Origin: Parvibaculum sp.
Lineage (GTDB): Bacteria > Pseudomonadota > Alphaproteobacteria > Parvibaculales > Parvibaculaceae
Direction: 5' to 3'
Assembly: GCA_017642695.1 (NCBI GenBank)
Contig: JAEPQD010000002.1
Span: 186,001 to 250,000, forward strand
DNA length: 64,000 nucleotides
Each line of letters opens with the position of its first letter. Positions within the stretch are counted from its first letter, which is position 1. A model generated the notes under the pieces. It was not told the DNA's origin and did no database searches. It was given only the letters and a program-made list of their open reading frames with translations. Made by a program: the position numbers and the translations under genes. Below are positions 54,078 through 62,723 of this stretch, piece after piece.

Positions 54078-54716
54078 ATGACGACACCGATGAACGCGGA
54101 CACGATCGTGCTGGAGCAGGCAAGGCCCATCGAGCCGGAGCTCGCCGCCCGCCTCATCTACGACACCGGCGCTTACGTCTTCGATTGCCTCTATGATCGC
54201 GACTTCGAGACCTATCTGCGCATCACCTCGAACCTGTGGACGCGCGAGGGCGGCGCCTTCTCGCATGTTCATGCGAAGGCCGCAATGAGCGGGGACCGCC
54301 TCGCCGGCATCGCGCTCGGCTTCCCGCAGCCGCTCTACGCCGCGGAGTTCGGCACGGGCATGATGGCGATGGCGGAAATGGCGACGCCCGAACTCCTCGC
54401 CCATCTGCCCTCCGTGGCGGATCACATCCCCTGGCTCTTCCCGGAGGTGCCGGAAGATGCCTGGTATCTCCTCTTCCTCTCCGCGCATTCTGAAGCGCGC
54501 GGGCGCGGCATCGGCGAGAAGCTCCTCGATGACTGTTTCGAACGCGCCAAGGCCGCCGGCTGCACCGCGCTCCATCTCGACGTCGCCGCGATCAACCCGG
54601 CGGTCCGCTTCTACGAACGCATGGGGATGGAGCGCCTCGCCGAAACAAACGTGCCGAAGATCGCCGCCTCGCACGGTGTGCCCCCGCATATCCGCATGGT
54701 GAAGCAGCTGGGGTGA
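54078..54716 (+). CDS. GNAT-family N-acetyltransferase
   Basis: A 212-residue acetyltransferase. The acetyl-CoA-binding motif A reads LFLSAHSEARGRGIGEKLLDD (R/Q-x-x-G-x-G pattern in ARGRGIG), followed by a helix and the terminal ALHLDVAAINPAVRFYERMGM characteristic of GNAT C-termini. ATG 54078 has GGGAGC immediately upstream; the longer frame is not used. A strong terminator follows at 54761. The substrate is unknown. Confidence 0.9.
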   Translation: MTTPMNADTIVLEQARPIEPELAARLIYDTGAYVFDCLYDRDFETYLRITSNLWTREGGAFSHVHAKAAMSGDRLAGIALGFPQPLYAAEFGTGMMAMAEMATPELLAHLPSVADHIPWLFPEVPEDAWYLLFLSAHSEARGRGIGEKLLDDCFERAKAAGCTALHLDVAAINPAVRFYERMGMERLAETNVPKIAASHGVPPHIRMVKQLG

Positions 54717-54760
54717 ACCGCTTCAGCGGCCTTGTTTCCCTCTCCCCCTCCGGGGAGGAG

Positions 54761-54792
54761 GCCGGGGACAGGCCGCCTGTCCCCGGCTTTTT
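54761..54792 (+). terminator. Intrinsic terminator after the acetyltransferase gene
   Basis: GCCGGGGACAGG (54761-54772), loop CCG, exact complement (54776-54787), then five T residues. Converges on the outer-membrane gene on the other strand. Confidence 0.85.
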
Positions 54793-54800
54793 CGCACGCG

Positions 54801-56117
54801 TCAGAAGCTGACCTTCGCGCTCAGCGCGCCGACAAAGGCGTCCGCCGATTCAAGGTCGAGGCGCGACGGGTTGGTGCCGTCGCGCGTCACCACCGGCACG
54901 TTCGCCGAATGGATCCAGGCGAAGTCGAGCGAGAGCTTGAAGGGCGAACCCTTGTCGCCGAAGGTCGCGCCCGCCCAGACCCGGCCGCCCACCGTCGTGT
55001 CGTCATTGTCGAGCGAGGCGCGGCTGTCGGCGAAGCCCGTGAAGGAGAGCCGGTCCGTGCCGCTCGCATCGTTGAAGTCGAGCGAGGCGAGCCCGCCCGC
55101 ATGGAGATTGCCGCCCTTGAACTCGTGCACCAGGTTGGTGCCGAAGAGGAGACTCACCGTGTCCACCCTTATGCCGGTGTTGTATTCGAAGTCGCGTCCG
55201 TAGCCGGGGATCGAGCCCGAGAAGCGCGCATTGGTGTCGCCGCGCGTGAGGCCGATGCCGAAGAAGGGCAGGAACAGCAGCTCCTCGCACTCGTAAGGCA
55301 TGCCGAACTTCGCATGGAAATCGAGCCAGTCGTACTGCCCGCGAAACTCGGCATTGTTGACGACGTTGAGGCCGCCCGCGCTCGGCAGCGCGAAGCCGGA
55401 GGCACCGCCCAGCGGCCCGGGGATCAGCAGCCCGTCGCCCATCGGGTCGATGGTCGCGATGTCGCTTGCGACATTCGTGCCGCTGCGCGACAGGTTCGCC
55501 GCCCACCACATGTTCCAGACCGGCAGAAAGCCTTCGCCGCCGATGGAGGCGCCCGCCACCGAGCCCTCGTTCTCGCCCGCGACGACGCCGAGCGTCTGCA
55601 CCAGCGTCAGCGCCGCCTCGAAGCCGAGATAGCGCAGCGCCGGCAGGTTGATGCGGCCCGCATGGATGCCCGCGCCCGCGGAGACGGACGCCTCCTCCTT
55701 CTTCGGCTTCGGCTTCGCGCAGGCTGCCTGCCATTCATCCCACAATGTCGTTTTCAGCCCGCGAAGCGCCGCTTCGTCTTCGCCGCCGGCATCGTGGACG
55801 ATATACGCCGTCGCGCCGCCGGCATGGTGCGACGCCCCGATGATGACGTCCTGCAACTGGTTCCGCGCCACGGCGAAGCCGTCCTTGTCGCAGCGGCCGA
55901 TGGCGTTCCGCGCGTTCGCAACCGCGATCGCGGCGCGCTCGGCGCGGATCGAGTTGTGCAGCATCGCGTCGGTGCCGGCGACATTGTTCTGCGGCAGCGC
56001 CGGATTGCCGCTGTTGTCGGGCGGCGCCGCCAGCGCGCCCGCAATCGGCCCCGCGAGCGCGAGAAAGGCAGCGCCCGCAAGGATTTTCCTCAGCCGCAGG
56101 ATGAATTGTCCGCTCAT
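54801..56117 (-). CDS. Outer-membrane beta-barrel, cassette copy B
   Basis: A 438-residue exported protein with a conventional signal peptide (1-30, after ALAAP). It lacks the lipobox of copy A. A Cys/charged helix region (about 40-130) leads to an about 300-residue barrel with SIPGYGRDFEYNT, NDASGTDRLSFTGF and VPVVTRDGTNPSRLDLES close to the C-terminal Phe (KVSF). These segments match the copy A product almost word for word. The gene is divergent from the hydrolase of copy B, as in copy A. Confidence 0.82.
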   Translation of the reverse strand: MSGQFILRLRKILAGAAFLALAGPIAGALAAPPDNSGNPALPQNNVAGTDAMLHNSIRAERAAIAVANARNAIGRCDKDGFAVARNQLQDVIIGASHHAGGATAYIVHDAGGEDEAALRGLKTTLWDEWQAACAKPKPKKEEASVSAGAGIHAGRINLPALRYLGFEAALTLVQTLGVVAGENEGSVAGASIGGEGFLPVWNMWWAANLSRSGTNVASDIATIDPMGDGLLIPGPLGGASGFALPSAGGLNVVNNAEFRGQYDWLDFHAKFGMPYECEELLFLPFFGIGLTRGDTNARFSGSIPGYGRDFEYNTGIRVDTVSLLFGTNLVHEFKGGNLHAGGLASLDFNDASGTDRLSFTGFADSRASLDNDDTTVGGRVWAGATFGDKGSPFKLSLDFAWIHSANVPVVTRDGTNPSRLDLESADAFVGALSAKVSF

Positions 56118-56192
56118 GCCCCGTTCCCCTCGTGTTGAGCGCCCTCCGGCGCGGTGACGGGGAAAAATTACGAAGGCCCCGCCGGCGTTTCG

Positions 56193-56208
56193 TCATACAG
56201 TTGTATGA
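56193..56208. promoter_or_regulatory. Central operator candidate of cassette B
   Basis: TCATACA, GT, TGTATGA: a perfect 7-2-7 inverted repeat whose centre is within about five bases of the midpoint between the divergent start codons at 56117 and 56293. Same half-site length and spacer as copy A's inner 7-2-7 core (TCACCAA, TT, TTGGTGA), with identical outer TCA/TGA. Confidence 0.7.
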
Positions 56209-56292
56209 GGCGGAGCAAGTACCGGAGAGCTACGACACACGGGCGAGGGCAGACGGTGCCGCGGGGGCGGCATGCTTTCGGGAGGTGTCTGC

Positions 56293-57342
56293 ATGGAGGC
56301 GGTTCTGGACGAGCGCATCGAAAGCGAGATCACGAGCTGGCGCCTGCCGCGCGCGCAGGCGAGCCTGCAGGCGCGCTTCTGGATCGGGCTGATGCATGCC
56401 GTGAACGCGGTGCTGCGCCGCTCCGTCGGCATCGGCTCGCGCGGTCCCTTCGATGTCGCCGCCGCGCGCCGCCGCGCGCGCTTCCTTGAAAACGCCATCG
56501 CGATGGTGCCGCCCCGCTCCGTCTTCGAGGCGGACGAGGCCGCGCCCGTTCCCGGCGAGTGGGTCGCGGTCGGCAAGGCCCAGCCCTCGCGTACGCTCCT
56601 CTATGTTCACGGCGGCTCCTTCATCCTCGACCGCTCCGACGTTCACAACGCGCTCATCGCGCGCATCTGCGAGAAGGCCGGCGCGCGCGCCTTCATCGTC
56701 GATTACCGGCTCGCGCCCGAGCATCCCTTTCCCGCCGGGCTCGAGGATGTGAAGGCCGCGTATCGCTGGCTGATCGAAACGGGCGTCGACCCTAAGCGTC
56801 TCGGCATTGTCGCGGATTCGGCGGGCGGCGGGCTCGCGCTTTCCGCGCTCGTCGCGCTCCGCGCCGAGGGGCTCCCCATGCCGGGCGCGATGGCGCTGCT
56901 CGGCCCCTGGGTCGATCTCACGCTGTCGGCGAATTCGATCCTCGCCAATTTCCGCAACGAGGCGATGGTGAGCACGCTCGAAGGCATCAACATCTGCACG
57001 CGGCTTTACCTGCAGGGCCATGCGCCGGGCGACCCCGCCGCCTCGCCGCTCTTCGCGGATCTCGCCGGGCTCCCGCCCACGCTCATCCATGTCGGCGCGC
57101 CGGAAATGCTGCGCGACGATTCCACGCGGCTGGCGCAGCGCCTGCGCGAGGCGGGCGGCAAGGCCTGGTGCGACGTCTATCCGCGCATGCCGCATGTCTG
57201 GCACAGGCTCGGGCCGCTGCTGCCCGAAACGCGCCGCTCCATCGAGGAAATCGGCGACTTCCTGTGCGAGATGATCCCGGACGAGGCGCGGGGCGGGCAG
57301 GGCCGCAAAGAGGGCCGCAGGCAGGCCGGGGGCCGGCCGTGA
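56293..57342 (+). CDS. HSL-family alpha/beta hydrolase, cassette copy B
   Basis: A 349-residue hydrolase paralogous to 31358-32395. Here the oxyanion motif is the canonical HGGSF, the nucleophile is S176 in ADSAGGG, and H301 is in RMPHVWH; the acid position holds Glu (GAPEMLRDD, E271) instead of the Asp of copy A. The N-terminus is charged and shorter. ATG 56293 has GGGAGG seven bases upstream; the ATG at 56272 is possible. The last codons overlap the HTH gene (GTGA). Confidence 0.92.
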   Translation: MEAVLDERIESEITSWRLPRAQASLQARFWIGLMHAVNAVLRRSVGIGSRGPFDVAAARRRARFLENAIAMVPPRSVFEADEAAPVPGEWVAVGKAQPSRTLLYVHGGSFILDRSDVHNALIARICEKAGARAFIVDYRLAPEHPFPAGLEDVKAAYRWLIETGVDPKRLGIVADSAGGGLALSALVALRAEGLPMPGAMALLGPWVDLTLSANSILANFRNEAMVSTLEGINICTRLYLQGHAPGDPAASPLFADLAGLPPTLIHVGAPEMLRDDSTRLAQRLREAGGKAWCDVYPRMPHVWHRLGPLLPETRRSIEEIGDFLCEMIPDEARGGQGRKEGRRQAGGRP

Positions 57343-57764
57343 ACAGGCGCCGGTCGCGCCGCCGCCTCGATGCGCGGGTCTGGCCGGAAATTCTCGAAAC
57401 GCTGGTGCCCGCCACCGACAGGCGCCTCGAGGAGATCATGGCCTGGGCCGACGAAAACGATCAGCAATGGCTGTTCGATTTCCTGGAGACGCGCGCGGCG
57501 AGCCTCAAGGCGGGCGAGGGCGAGGCGGCGCTGCCCCGCATCCCGCCGGAAGACGTGCTCGCGGAAAAGTTCGGCCTGACGCTCGCGCAGGCGCGCGTCC
57601 TCAGCGCGTTTCTCTCAGGGCAGAGCCTCAAGGAGATCGCCTCCCTCCAGTCCGTCTCCATCAACACGGTCCGCACCCATTTCGTGCAGATGCGCGCAAA
57701 GCTCGGCGCGCGCGACCAGGCCGACGTCATCCGCATCGCGCTGCTGGGGCTCGCGGAGGAGTGA
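57339..57764 (+). CDS. Short LuxR-type HTH regulator, cassette copy B
   Basis: A 141-residue protein starting at GTG 57339, overlapping the hydrolase stop by four bases. Residues about 15-70 form a helical region (RRLEEIMAWADENDQQWLFDFL) homologous to the copy A protein, and 80-130 a LuxR HTH (LTLAQARVLSAFLSGQSLKEIASLQSVSINTVRTHFVQMRAKLG). No receiver or autoinducer-binding domain. Presumably binds the inverted repeat in the divergent region. What connects hydrolase activity with DNA binding is unknown. Confidence 0.87.
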   Translation: MNRRRSRRRLDARVWPEILETLVPATDRRLEEIMAWADENDQQWLFDFLETRAASLKAGEGEAALPRIPPEDVLAEKFGLTLAQARVLSAFLSGQSLKEIASLQSVSINTVRTHFVQMRAKLGARDQADVIRIALLGLAEE

Positions 57765-57792
57765 GGGGTGAGAGGCGGTTCGCGCCAGCGAA

Positions 57793-57817
57793 CGAAAAGG
57801 TCCGGGGGACCTTTTCG
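57793..57817. terminator. Perfect 11-3-11 inverted repeat after cassette B
   Basis: CGAAAAGGTCC, GGG, and the exact complement. The A- and T-rich ends give short T tracts on both strands, so it can act as a bidirectional terminator separating the cassette from the island. It could also be a copy of a dispersed repeat. Confidence 0.55.
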
Positions 57818-57962
57818 AGCCTCGAACGCCCGGAGCGAAAGCGAAGGGCTGGCGGCGCCATCCAATAGACGACCCATCCATAGAGGCATGGCGACGATTT
57901 TCAAATAGCGAGGAGGTGATTTGAGGGGTGTGTATGTTGGCCGCTTCTGACTCGTGCGCCTT

Positions 57963-60900
57963 CTAAGCCGCGCCGCCTATGGCCTTGGCTGGTGGGATGA
58001 TAGGCCATGGCGTGCCCGAGGCGAGGTCAGGATGTCGAGGTTCCGACTCTGGGACGCCACACTCATCGCGAATTTTATCAATGTACGCCAAGCAACGCGC
58101 AGCGAAGTCCTGTGGGCCGCCATCTGTTGTCATGGCAAGAAGTCTCTGCCGAAGTTCAGATGCCGGGATTGGAACAATGTCGTAAGTATCCTTCCAACCC
58201 TCGACCGGGACATGCATTGTCACGACCTTCTCGATTGCGCGCCAGCCTAGATGGGACTTCTCTTCGGTTTCAAAGTTCAACAGAAGTAGCAGCCCTTCGG
58301 TGTCGGGGTTCTCCGAAACGGCCTGTGCGAGTATGGAGAGCCCTGGTGAGGTCGGTCCCTCGTTCAGGAGCATGTAGACGTACTTGCGCGTTTCAGGAAA
58401 GCGTTCCATCAAAACGCCAAGTTCGCGGGTCAGATGCCAGCTTCCGAAAAATTTTTCGTCTACGGCACTGTGGGCGACGAGATCGATGAGGCGAGTTGCG
58501 GCGGATGCGGTATCGAGCCGTGCGACGGAAGCCTGCCAAGACGAGCCGGAACAAAGAAGAGGATTGTACTCCGCTAGCTTGAACAGAACATCTTCGATGC
58601 CTTCGGAAGGGCTCTCCGCGAGGCCATAGAGCATTTCCTCAAGAAACTGCGGTGTGCGCTGTGCGGCAGGCAGGCTTTGCACAATAGCAGGTATGTCGTG
58701 TGGTCGATTTACAAAAGGAAGCAAGCGCAACCAGTCGCGCAACTGGTAGCCATCGCCTTGTGTCAATATCCAGGTCTGCGTTTTCGCCGCTTCCAAGGTG
58801 TCGGCGAGGCCGGTGGCAACTAGATTAACGTCGATCACTTCGCCAGAAAGAACGAGGCTGAGAAGAAGTGCAGGCCGTGTTTCACGAGAGGCAACTTCGA
58901 CAAGTTTCTCGATAGTAACGTCACGCTGTCCGTGTGGGAGTCGTAAGGCGACGATGCCAAGCGAGACAGCTAGTTTCATTTTTTCGTCCGAAGCTTGCTC
59001 GTTGAGCAAGGAGTCAATGACGCGAAAAATGGTTTCTGCCTCACGGCATGTGGCGTCTGGATTTGTGGCGCGGGAAGTTCGCATCTCGGCCACACGCGAA
59101 AAATCTACCCGACCATGGAAACGCATGCCTTTGTCAGCCTCGTTTGCATTTCTCCATTGGGTTGCGAGGACCTGTGCTGCGAGCTCACCACAATCTGTGT
59201 CCGGCAGATATTCCTCCATCAGTGCGGCGGTCTCTGGTGCATCAATAGCGCGGAATGCCCAAAAATACTCGTGCGTCATCGGTTGACGCGCTTCATTCGC
59301 GGCCTCGCCTTGCCAGCGTGTGGCGGCGGCCTCTGCTCGATAGGCTCGGAGTCGGGTGAGATTATCGTCCAGCATCCGCTTCAATAGAGGCAGCAAGGTC
59401 GTGGAGGGCGCTCGACTTATGAGCGCCGCAATGCGCGCCATTTGCCAACGATTGGCGTTGCCTGATGTCAACATGCGGTTGCCCCACTCCTCGGCGAGAG
59501 CTTGCATGGCAGTCAAATCATCGGCATCGAAAGACCTTGTACGTCCCGAGTTGTCGCCGGAATGGCGTGACAGAATCTCGGCTAGAATCTCCATTTCTTC
59601 ATTTCTCGCCTGTGCCGAGCGCTCTTGCACGGCAGCTACCAGACTTGTTCCGGGGACGTGCGCAATTCGATCTTGAAGGAGCTGGTATCGTTCGGAGGCT
59701 GCTTGGTTGTGCCGCCCATCTGAATCACGCAATCGTTGTGATACCTCCAGTAGCGCAGCAATCATCTGTCCTACCGCTTGAGGGCCGAGGACGGCGGCGG
59801 CGGCTTCGGCGCGATAATCTTGACGATCCGTTTCGGCCAATGCGCAAGCAAGAAGCGCCTCATCTTCGAAACGGAACCCAGCAGACGCTAGTATATCGAC
59901 CGCGCGGTAAAACAAGGAGCGCTCTGCGCGCAAGCGAGCCAGAATGCCTTCTGCGACAGCTTGTGGATGACGATTGTGAAGCTCATAGACCAACCGCAAT
60001 ATGTCATCCCGCGAATCTTTGACCTCTGCTTCGCTTACAAGCGCAACGATTTCGTCCTTTTGCGCCTCGTCTGCGTGGATAGCTGCAAAAAGCCGGGCAT
60101 GTATCGACGTCGCGTTGTCTTTGATTTGCCGGGCACGGGCAGCGGCCAGCCTGTCAGCTATCTCGTTGTCGACCATCTGATCGACGGTGTCGCGGCGCGC
60201 CACCAGGTCAATCGTTGCGTCGGACGCAGTTTTGAGTATTTCTGCGACGTGACGCCACGCCTGTCGAAATGCCAGCGCACCGACGATGGATGATTGCACG
60301 TTCGGGTCCGGATCGTTCCGCGCAATCGCTGTAACAAGGTCGAGCCCTGTCATATCAGTGTTGAAAGCGATTTCGCCAAGTAGCAAGCGTCGCGCACTAG
60401 GCGACAATGCCGAAATATCTTTCTCGGGGTTTTCTCCAAGAATGGATACTCGGAATTGATTCACGCCACGGATCGCCGGAAGGCTCACTTGGTCGTGCTC
60501 ATGCGTGATAAGAGGCCAAACATATCGTAGGAATTCCGGGCGGCCGGATGTCAACATAAAGCGTAGCGTTCGGTTGGACTTTGCAGAAGTGTGCCACCGG
60601 TCAACTAGGTCGAGAATGTCCTTAGACACATGACTCCACACATCCTCTGTCGCTCGGAAGATCATCTCCGCAGCGAGCATGGTATCGACCTCGAACGCGG
60701 CGAGTATTGCTTTTCCGCATGCGTTTTTTTGCGCGTTGTCACCCCGTGCCATGCGTTCGACCGAGAACAGAATGGCTTCCTCCCATGCCATGAGGTTGAA
60801 GATTTCGGTTTTCAATGCGTTACGAGAGGCGGGATCTTCGATCCCCTCAATGACGCGTTTTTCCACTTCGTGAGACGCGTACCACTCTTGGAACTGCTGG

Positions 60901-62396
60901 TGTTGGAAGGAAACGCCTGGCGTGTCTCCCGTACGCGTCAGTAGATGGTTGTTCACAAGCGCGTTCAGCACGTCGTCCGGCTCAGGCTTAGCGGCAAGCT
61001 GGCCGCTACCGATGAGATGGTCTGCGACTTCTGAAATCAGCCGCCGCGCATTGCGGTCGGTAATGGCTGTACTGGAAGTGTGCTGCGCGAAAGCGGCAAG
61101 TCTATCGAGGTAATCTTGCTGGAAACCTCTCGTTGCGGCGCGAAGTGCCTCTATGCGACGCGCATCCCTTTCATGAGCAGAAACGAAATGGCGCAACACT
61201 TCTTCTTTGGTTGTCGGAAATGGCGCGCCTTCAGGTAGGGAGAGTAAAGCAGACAGATACAAAGGGATCGCGACCAGTTCGCGAACTCCTGCCGTCCGCC
61301 ATGCCTGATCGACGAGCTTTGCGCCCACTTCGCCACGCAGTGCTCTGGCGACATCCATTTGTTGCTCTGTGTCGAGCGGAAGAATCTCGACATGCCTTCC
61401 CGAGAAGGGAACACCCGAGGACTGTGACAGGGAAGAATGGTGGCGCTGCCCTGACGCCAGCTTGCGCGTTGAAATCAAAAGGTTCAGTCCGGGGAAGTTC
61501 GCCTTAAGTGCTTCGATTTCTGCGCGAGCTCGTTCTCGTGAAGTGGTGTCTAGTTCATTCCAACCGTCGAGCAGCAACACAACGGAGACGTTGGTTGCGG
61601 CGGCATGAAAGTCTATTTCAGTAAGTTGATGGAACGACGGGCGACGCAAAAGAGATTCAAGGATCGACCTGTTTTCCGTTGCCCAGTCACCTAGCGGTAC
61701 AACAATGGGGATGCCGTTGCCCCGCTCCAACACACCGCTGGCGATTTGAAAAAGAGTTGTCGTCTTACCCATACCCGGTGACGCGACAAGGATCAGGTCG
61801 TCAAGCGATGTAACTGCGCTAGCGAGGACTTCTGTTGTCGCCGGTGTGTCCTGACCGTCTACCCTCAACGTGAGGGCGACGGAGGTAGGCGGCCATTTTG
61901 AAGTCCGCTGGAATGCAACGAGGTCAGCCTTTGCAGCAGCTTGGAAACGGATAAACAATTCGTCGTTGGAAGCGAAAAACGGGCTCGGCAGCGCTTCGTT
62001 TTGCAAAACGCGACGCCATGACTCGTGTTGTGCCTCCTTTTTCCACGCATGCAGGAGTTCGACAGTGAATTGAGGATCATCGGAGTCGATAGCCTTGCCG
62101 TGGTCGCGGCACATCCAGATGCCGTTGTTGGCGGAACGCCTCGTATCCGGTGACATATTGGCGTCAAAGCGGGGTCCGCCGGGCGCCGCCGCACAGATAT
62201 GAGCCGCTGTGCCAACATTGATAACACCCTTCCCGTCCGACGTTGCACCAACGGTCGGTGCGCGGCAGTTCGGATAAGAGCAAAGCCAGCCCGCGGCTTT
62301 TGCGATCTGGAGCTTAGTTTTCTCTGTGAAGTCGTCTCGTTTGGCCACTGGATGATTATTCCGCTCCGACTCGGCTGCCCGTCGTAAATCTAGCAT
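57963..62396 (-). CDS. HNH-like / NACHT (STAND) NTPase, probable anti-phage defence protein
   Basis: About 1477 residues from ATG 62396 (1506 if a TTG at 62483 is used). Positions here count from the TTG. Residues about 55-150 form a zinc/HNH-like module: C68 and C73, AHICAAAPGG (H95), NNGIWMCRDHGKAID (N120, C125, H128). The NACHT NTPase follows: P-loop ASPGMGKTT (234-242) and Walker B VVLLLDGWNEL (301-311), then LNLLISTRK. The remaining about 1000 residues are helical and HEAT-like, with repeated ALAETDR-type helices. This is the layout of bacterial NLR-like proteins that recognise a phage protein and kill the host or cleave DNA. G+C is visibly lower than around it. No helper gene lies alongside. 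Confidence 0.8.
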   Translation of the reverse strand: MLDLRRAAESERNNHPVAKRDDFTEKTKLQIAKAAGWLCSYPNCRAPTVGATSDGKGVINVGTAAHICAAAPGGPRFDANMSPDTRRSANNGIWMCRDHGKAIDSDDPQFTVELLHAWKKEAQHESWRRVLQNEALPSPFFASNDELFIRFQAAAKADLVAFQRTSKWPPTSVALTLRVDGQDTPATTEVLASAVTSLDDLILVASPGMGKTTTLFQIASGVLERGNGIPIVVPLGDWATENRSILESLLRRPSFHQLTEIDFHAAATNVSVVLLLDGWNELDTTSRERARAEIEALKANFPGLNLLISTRKLASGQRHHSSLSQSSGVPFSGRHVEILPLDTEQQMDVARALRGEVGAKLVDQAWRTAGVRELVAIPLYLSALLSLPEGAPFPTTKEEVLRHFVSAHERDARRIEALRAATRGFQQDYLDRLAAFAQHTSSTAITDRNARRLISEVADHLIGSGQLAAKPEPDDVLNALVNNHLLTRTGDTPGVSFQHQQFQEWYASHEVEKRVIEGIEDPASRNALKTEIFNLMAWEEAILFSVERMARGDNAQKNACGKAILAAFEVDTMLAAEMIFRATEDVWSHVSKDILDLVDRWHTSAKSNRTLRFMLTSGRPEFLRYVWPLITHEHDQVSLPAIRGVNQFRVSILGENPEKDISALSPSARRLLLGEIAFNTDMTGLDLVTAIARNDPDPNVQSSIVGALAFRQAWRHVAEILKTASDATIDLVARRDTVDQMVDNEIADRLAAARARQIKDNATSIHARLFAAIHADEAQKDEIVALVSEAEVKDSRDDILRLVYELHNRHPQAVAEGILARLRAERSLFYRAVDILASAGFRFEDEALLACALAETDRQDYRAEAAAAVLGPQAVGQMIAALLEVSQRLRDSDGRHNQAASERYQLLQDRIAHVPGTSLVAAVQERSAQARNEEMEILAEILSRHSGDNSGRTRSFDADDLTAMQALAEEWGNRMLTSGNANRWQMARIAALISRAPSTTLLPLLKRMLDDNLTRLRAYRAEAAATRWQGEAANEARQPMTHEYFWAFRAIDAPETAALMEEYLPDTDCGELAAQVLATQWRNANEADKGMRFHGRVDFSRVAEMRTSRATNPDATCREAETIFRVIDSLLNEQASDEKMKLAVSLGIVALRLPHGQRDVTIEKLVEVASRETRPALLLSLVLSGEVIDVNLVATGLADTLEAAKTQTWILTQGDGYQLRDWLRLLPFVNRPHDIPAIVQSLPAAQRTPQFLEEMLYGLAESPSEGIEDVLFKLAEYNPLLCSGSSWQASVARLDTASAATRLIDLVAHSAVDEKFFGSWHLTRELGVLMERFPETRKYVYMLLNEGPTSPGLSILAQAVSENPDTEGLLLLLNFETEEKSHLGWRAIEKVVTMHVPVEGWKDTYDIVPIPASELRQRLLAMTTDGGPQDFAARCLAYIDKIRDECGVPESEPRHPDLASGTPWPIIPPAKAIGGAA

Positions 62397-62468
62397 TTTC
62401 GTCTCTAACGCCGAATTCTGGGGGTTTACAATATCTTGGCCGCAAAGAGGTTGATCGAGTTTCTGGTC

Positions 62469-62487
62469 ATCGTTGCGTGGCAACGAT
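62469..62487. promoter_or_regulatory. 8-3-8 inverted repeat before the HNH-NACHT gene
   Basis: ATCGTTGC, GTG, GCAACGAT: perfect, about 75-90 bases upstream of the ATG, in the expected promoter zone of the defence gene. Candidate operator. Confidence 0.45.
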
Positions 62488-62628
62488 CACAGTCCGGCTT
62501 CGGGCGGAGTAGCGAGCGTTTACCCCCCCCTGTTCCCCTTCCGCCACATGCGTTCCTGCCACATGTCGTTCGTGCAACAGCGGGGATAAGTGGTTTTCCG
62601 GGGGCCGCGCGCGGGGACAAAACCCACG

Positions 62629-62656
62629 CTTATCCCCGGTTGGAACCGGGGATAAG
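62629..62656. repeat. 13-2-13 inverted repeat, island side of the 62.5-62.7 kb gap
   Basis: CTTATCCCCGGTT (62629-62641), GG, exact complement (62644-62656). Further GGGGATAA-type units lie at 62582-62589 and 62726-62733. No T tract. Could be an operator, a hairpin terminator or the remains of a mobile-element end. The rest of 62397-62723 is AT-richer than the flank and holds no credible gene. Confidence 0.6.
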
Positions 62657-62694
62657 TCTGTATACGGAAGATAATGACAGTTTCGTGACGGTCG

Positions 62695-62714
62695 TGTGAC
62701 AGAGAGCTGTCACA
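62695..62714. repeat. 8-4-8 inverted repeat near the membrane-protein gene end
   Basis: TGTGACAG, AGAG, CTGTCACA; nine bases beyond the stop of the 62724 gene on the minus strand. May be a rho-aided terminator or an operator. Confidence 0.45.
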
Positions 62715-62723
62715 AAGCCCCTT

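Noticed and set aside
54732..56138. Long plus-strand open frame opposite the copy B barrel gene
   Set aside because: It is the antisense of a supported gene. Its protein is Arg-rich, low in motif content and has no ribosome-binding site, as expected from high G+C.
57935..57968. Small plus-strand ORF preceded by GAGGAGG at the island's left edge
   Set aside because: Only ten codons, overlapping the end of the large gene; no support as a peptide gene.
57930..62480. Eight-base TTGGCCGC at both flanks as a target-site duplication of the island
   Set aside because: Such a GC-rich octamer is expected by chance in this genome, the positions are not symmetrical to the gene ends, and no integrase is present.
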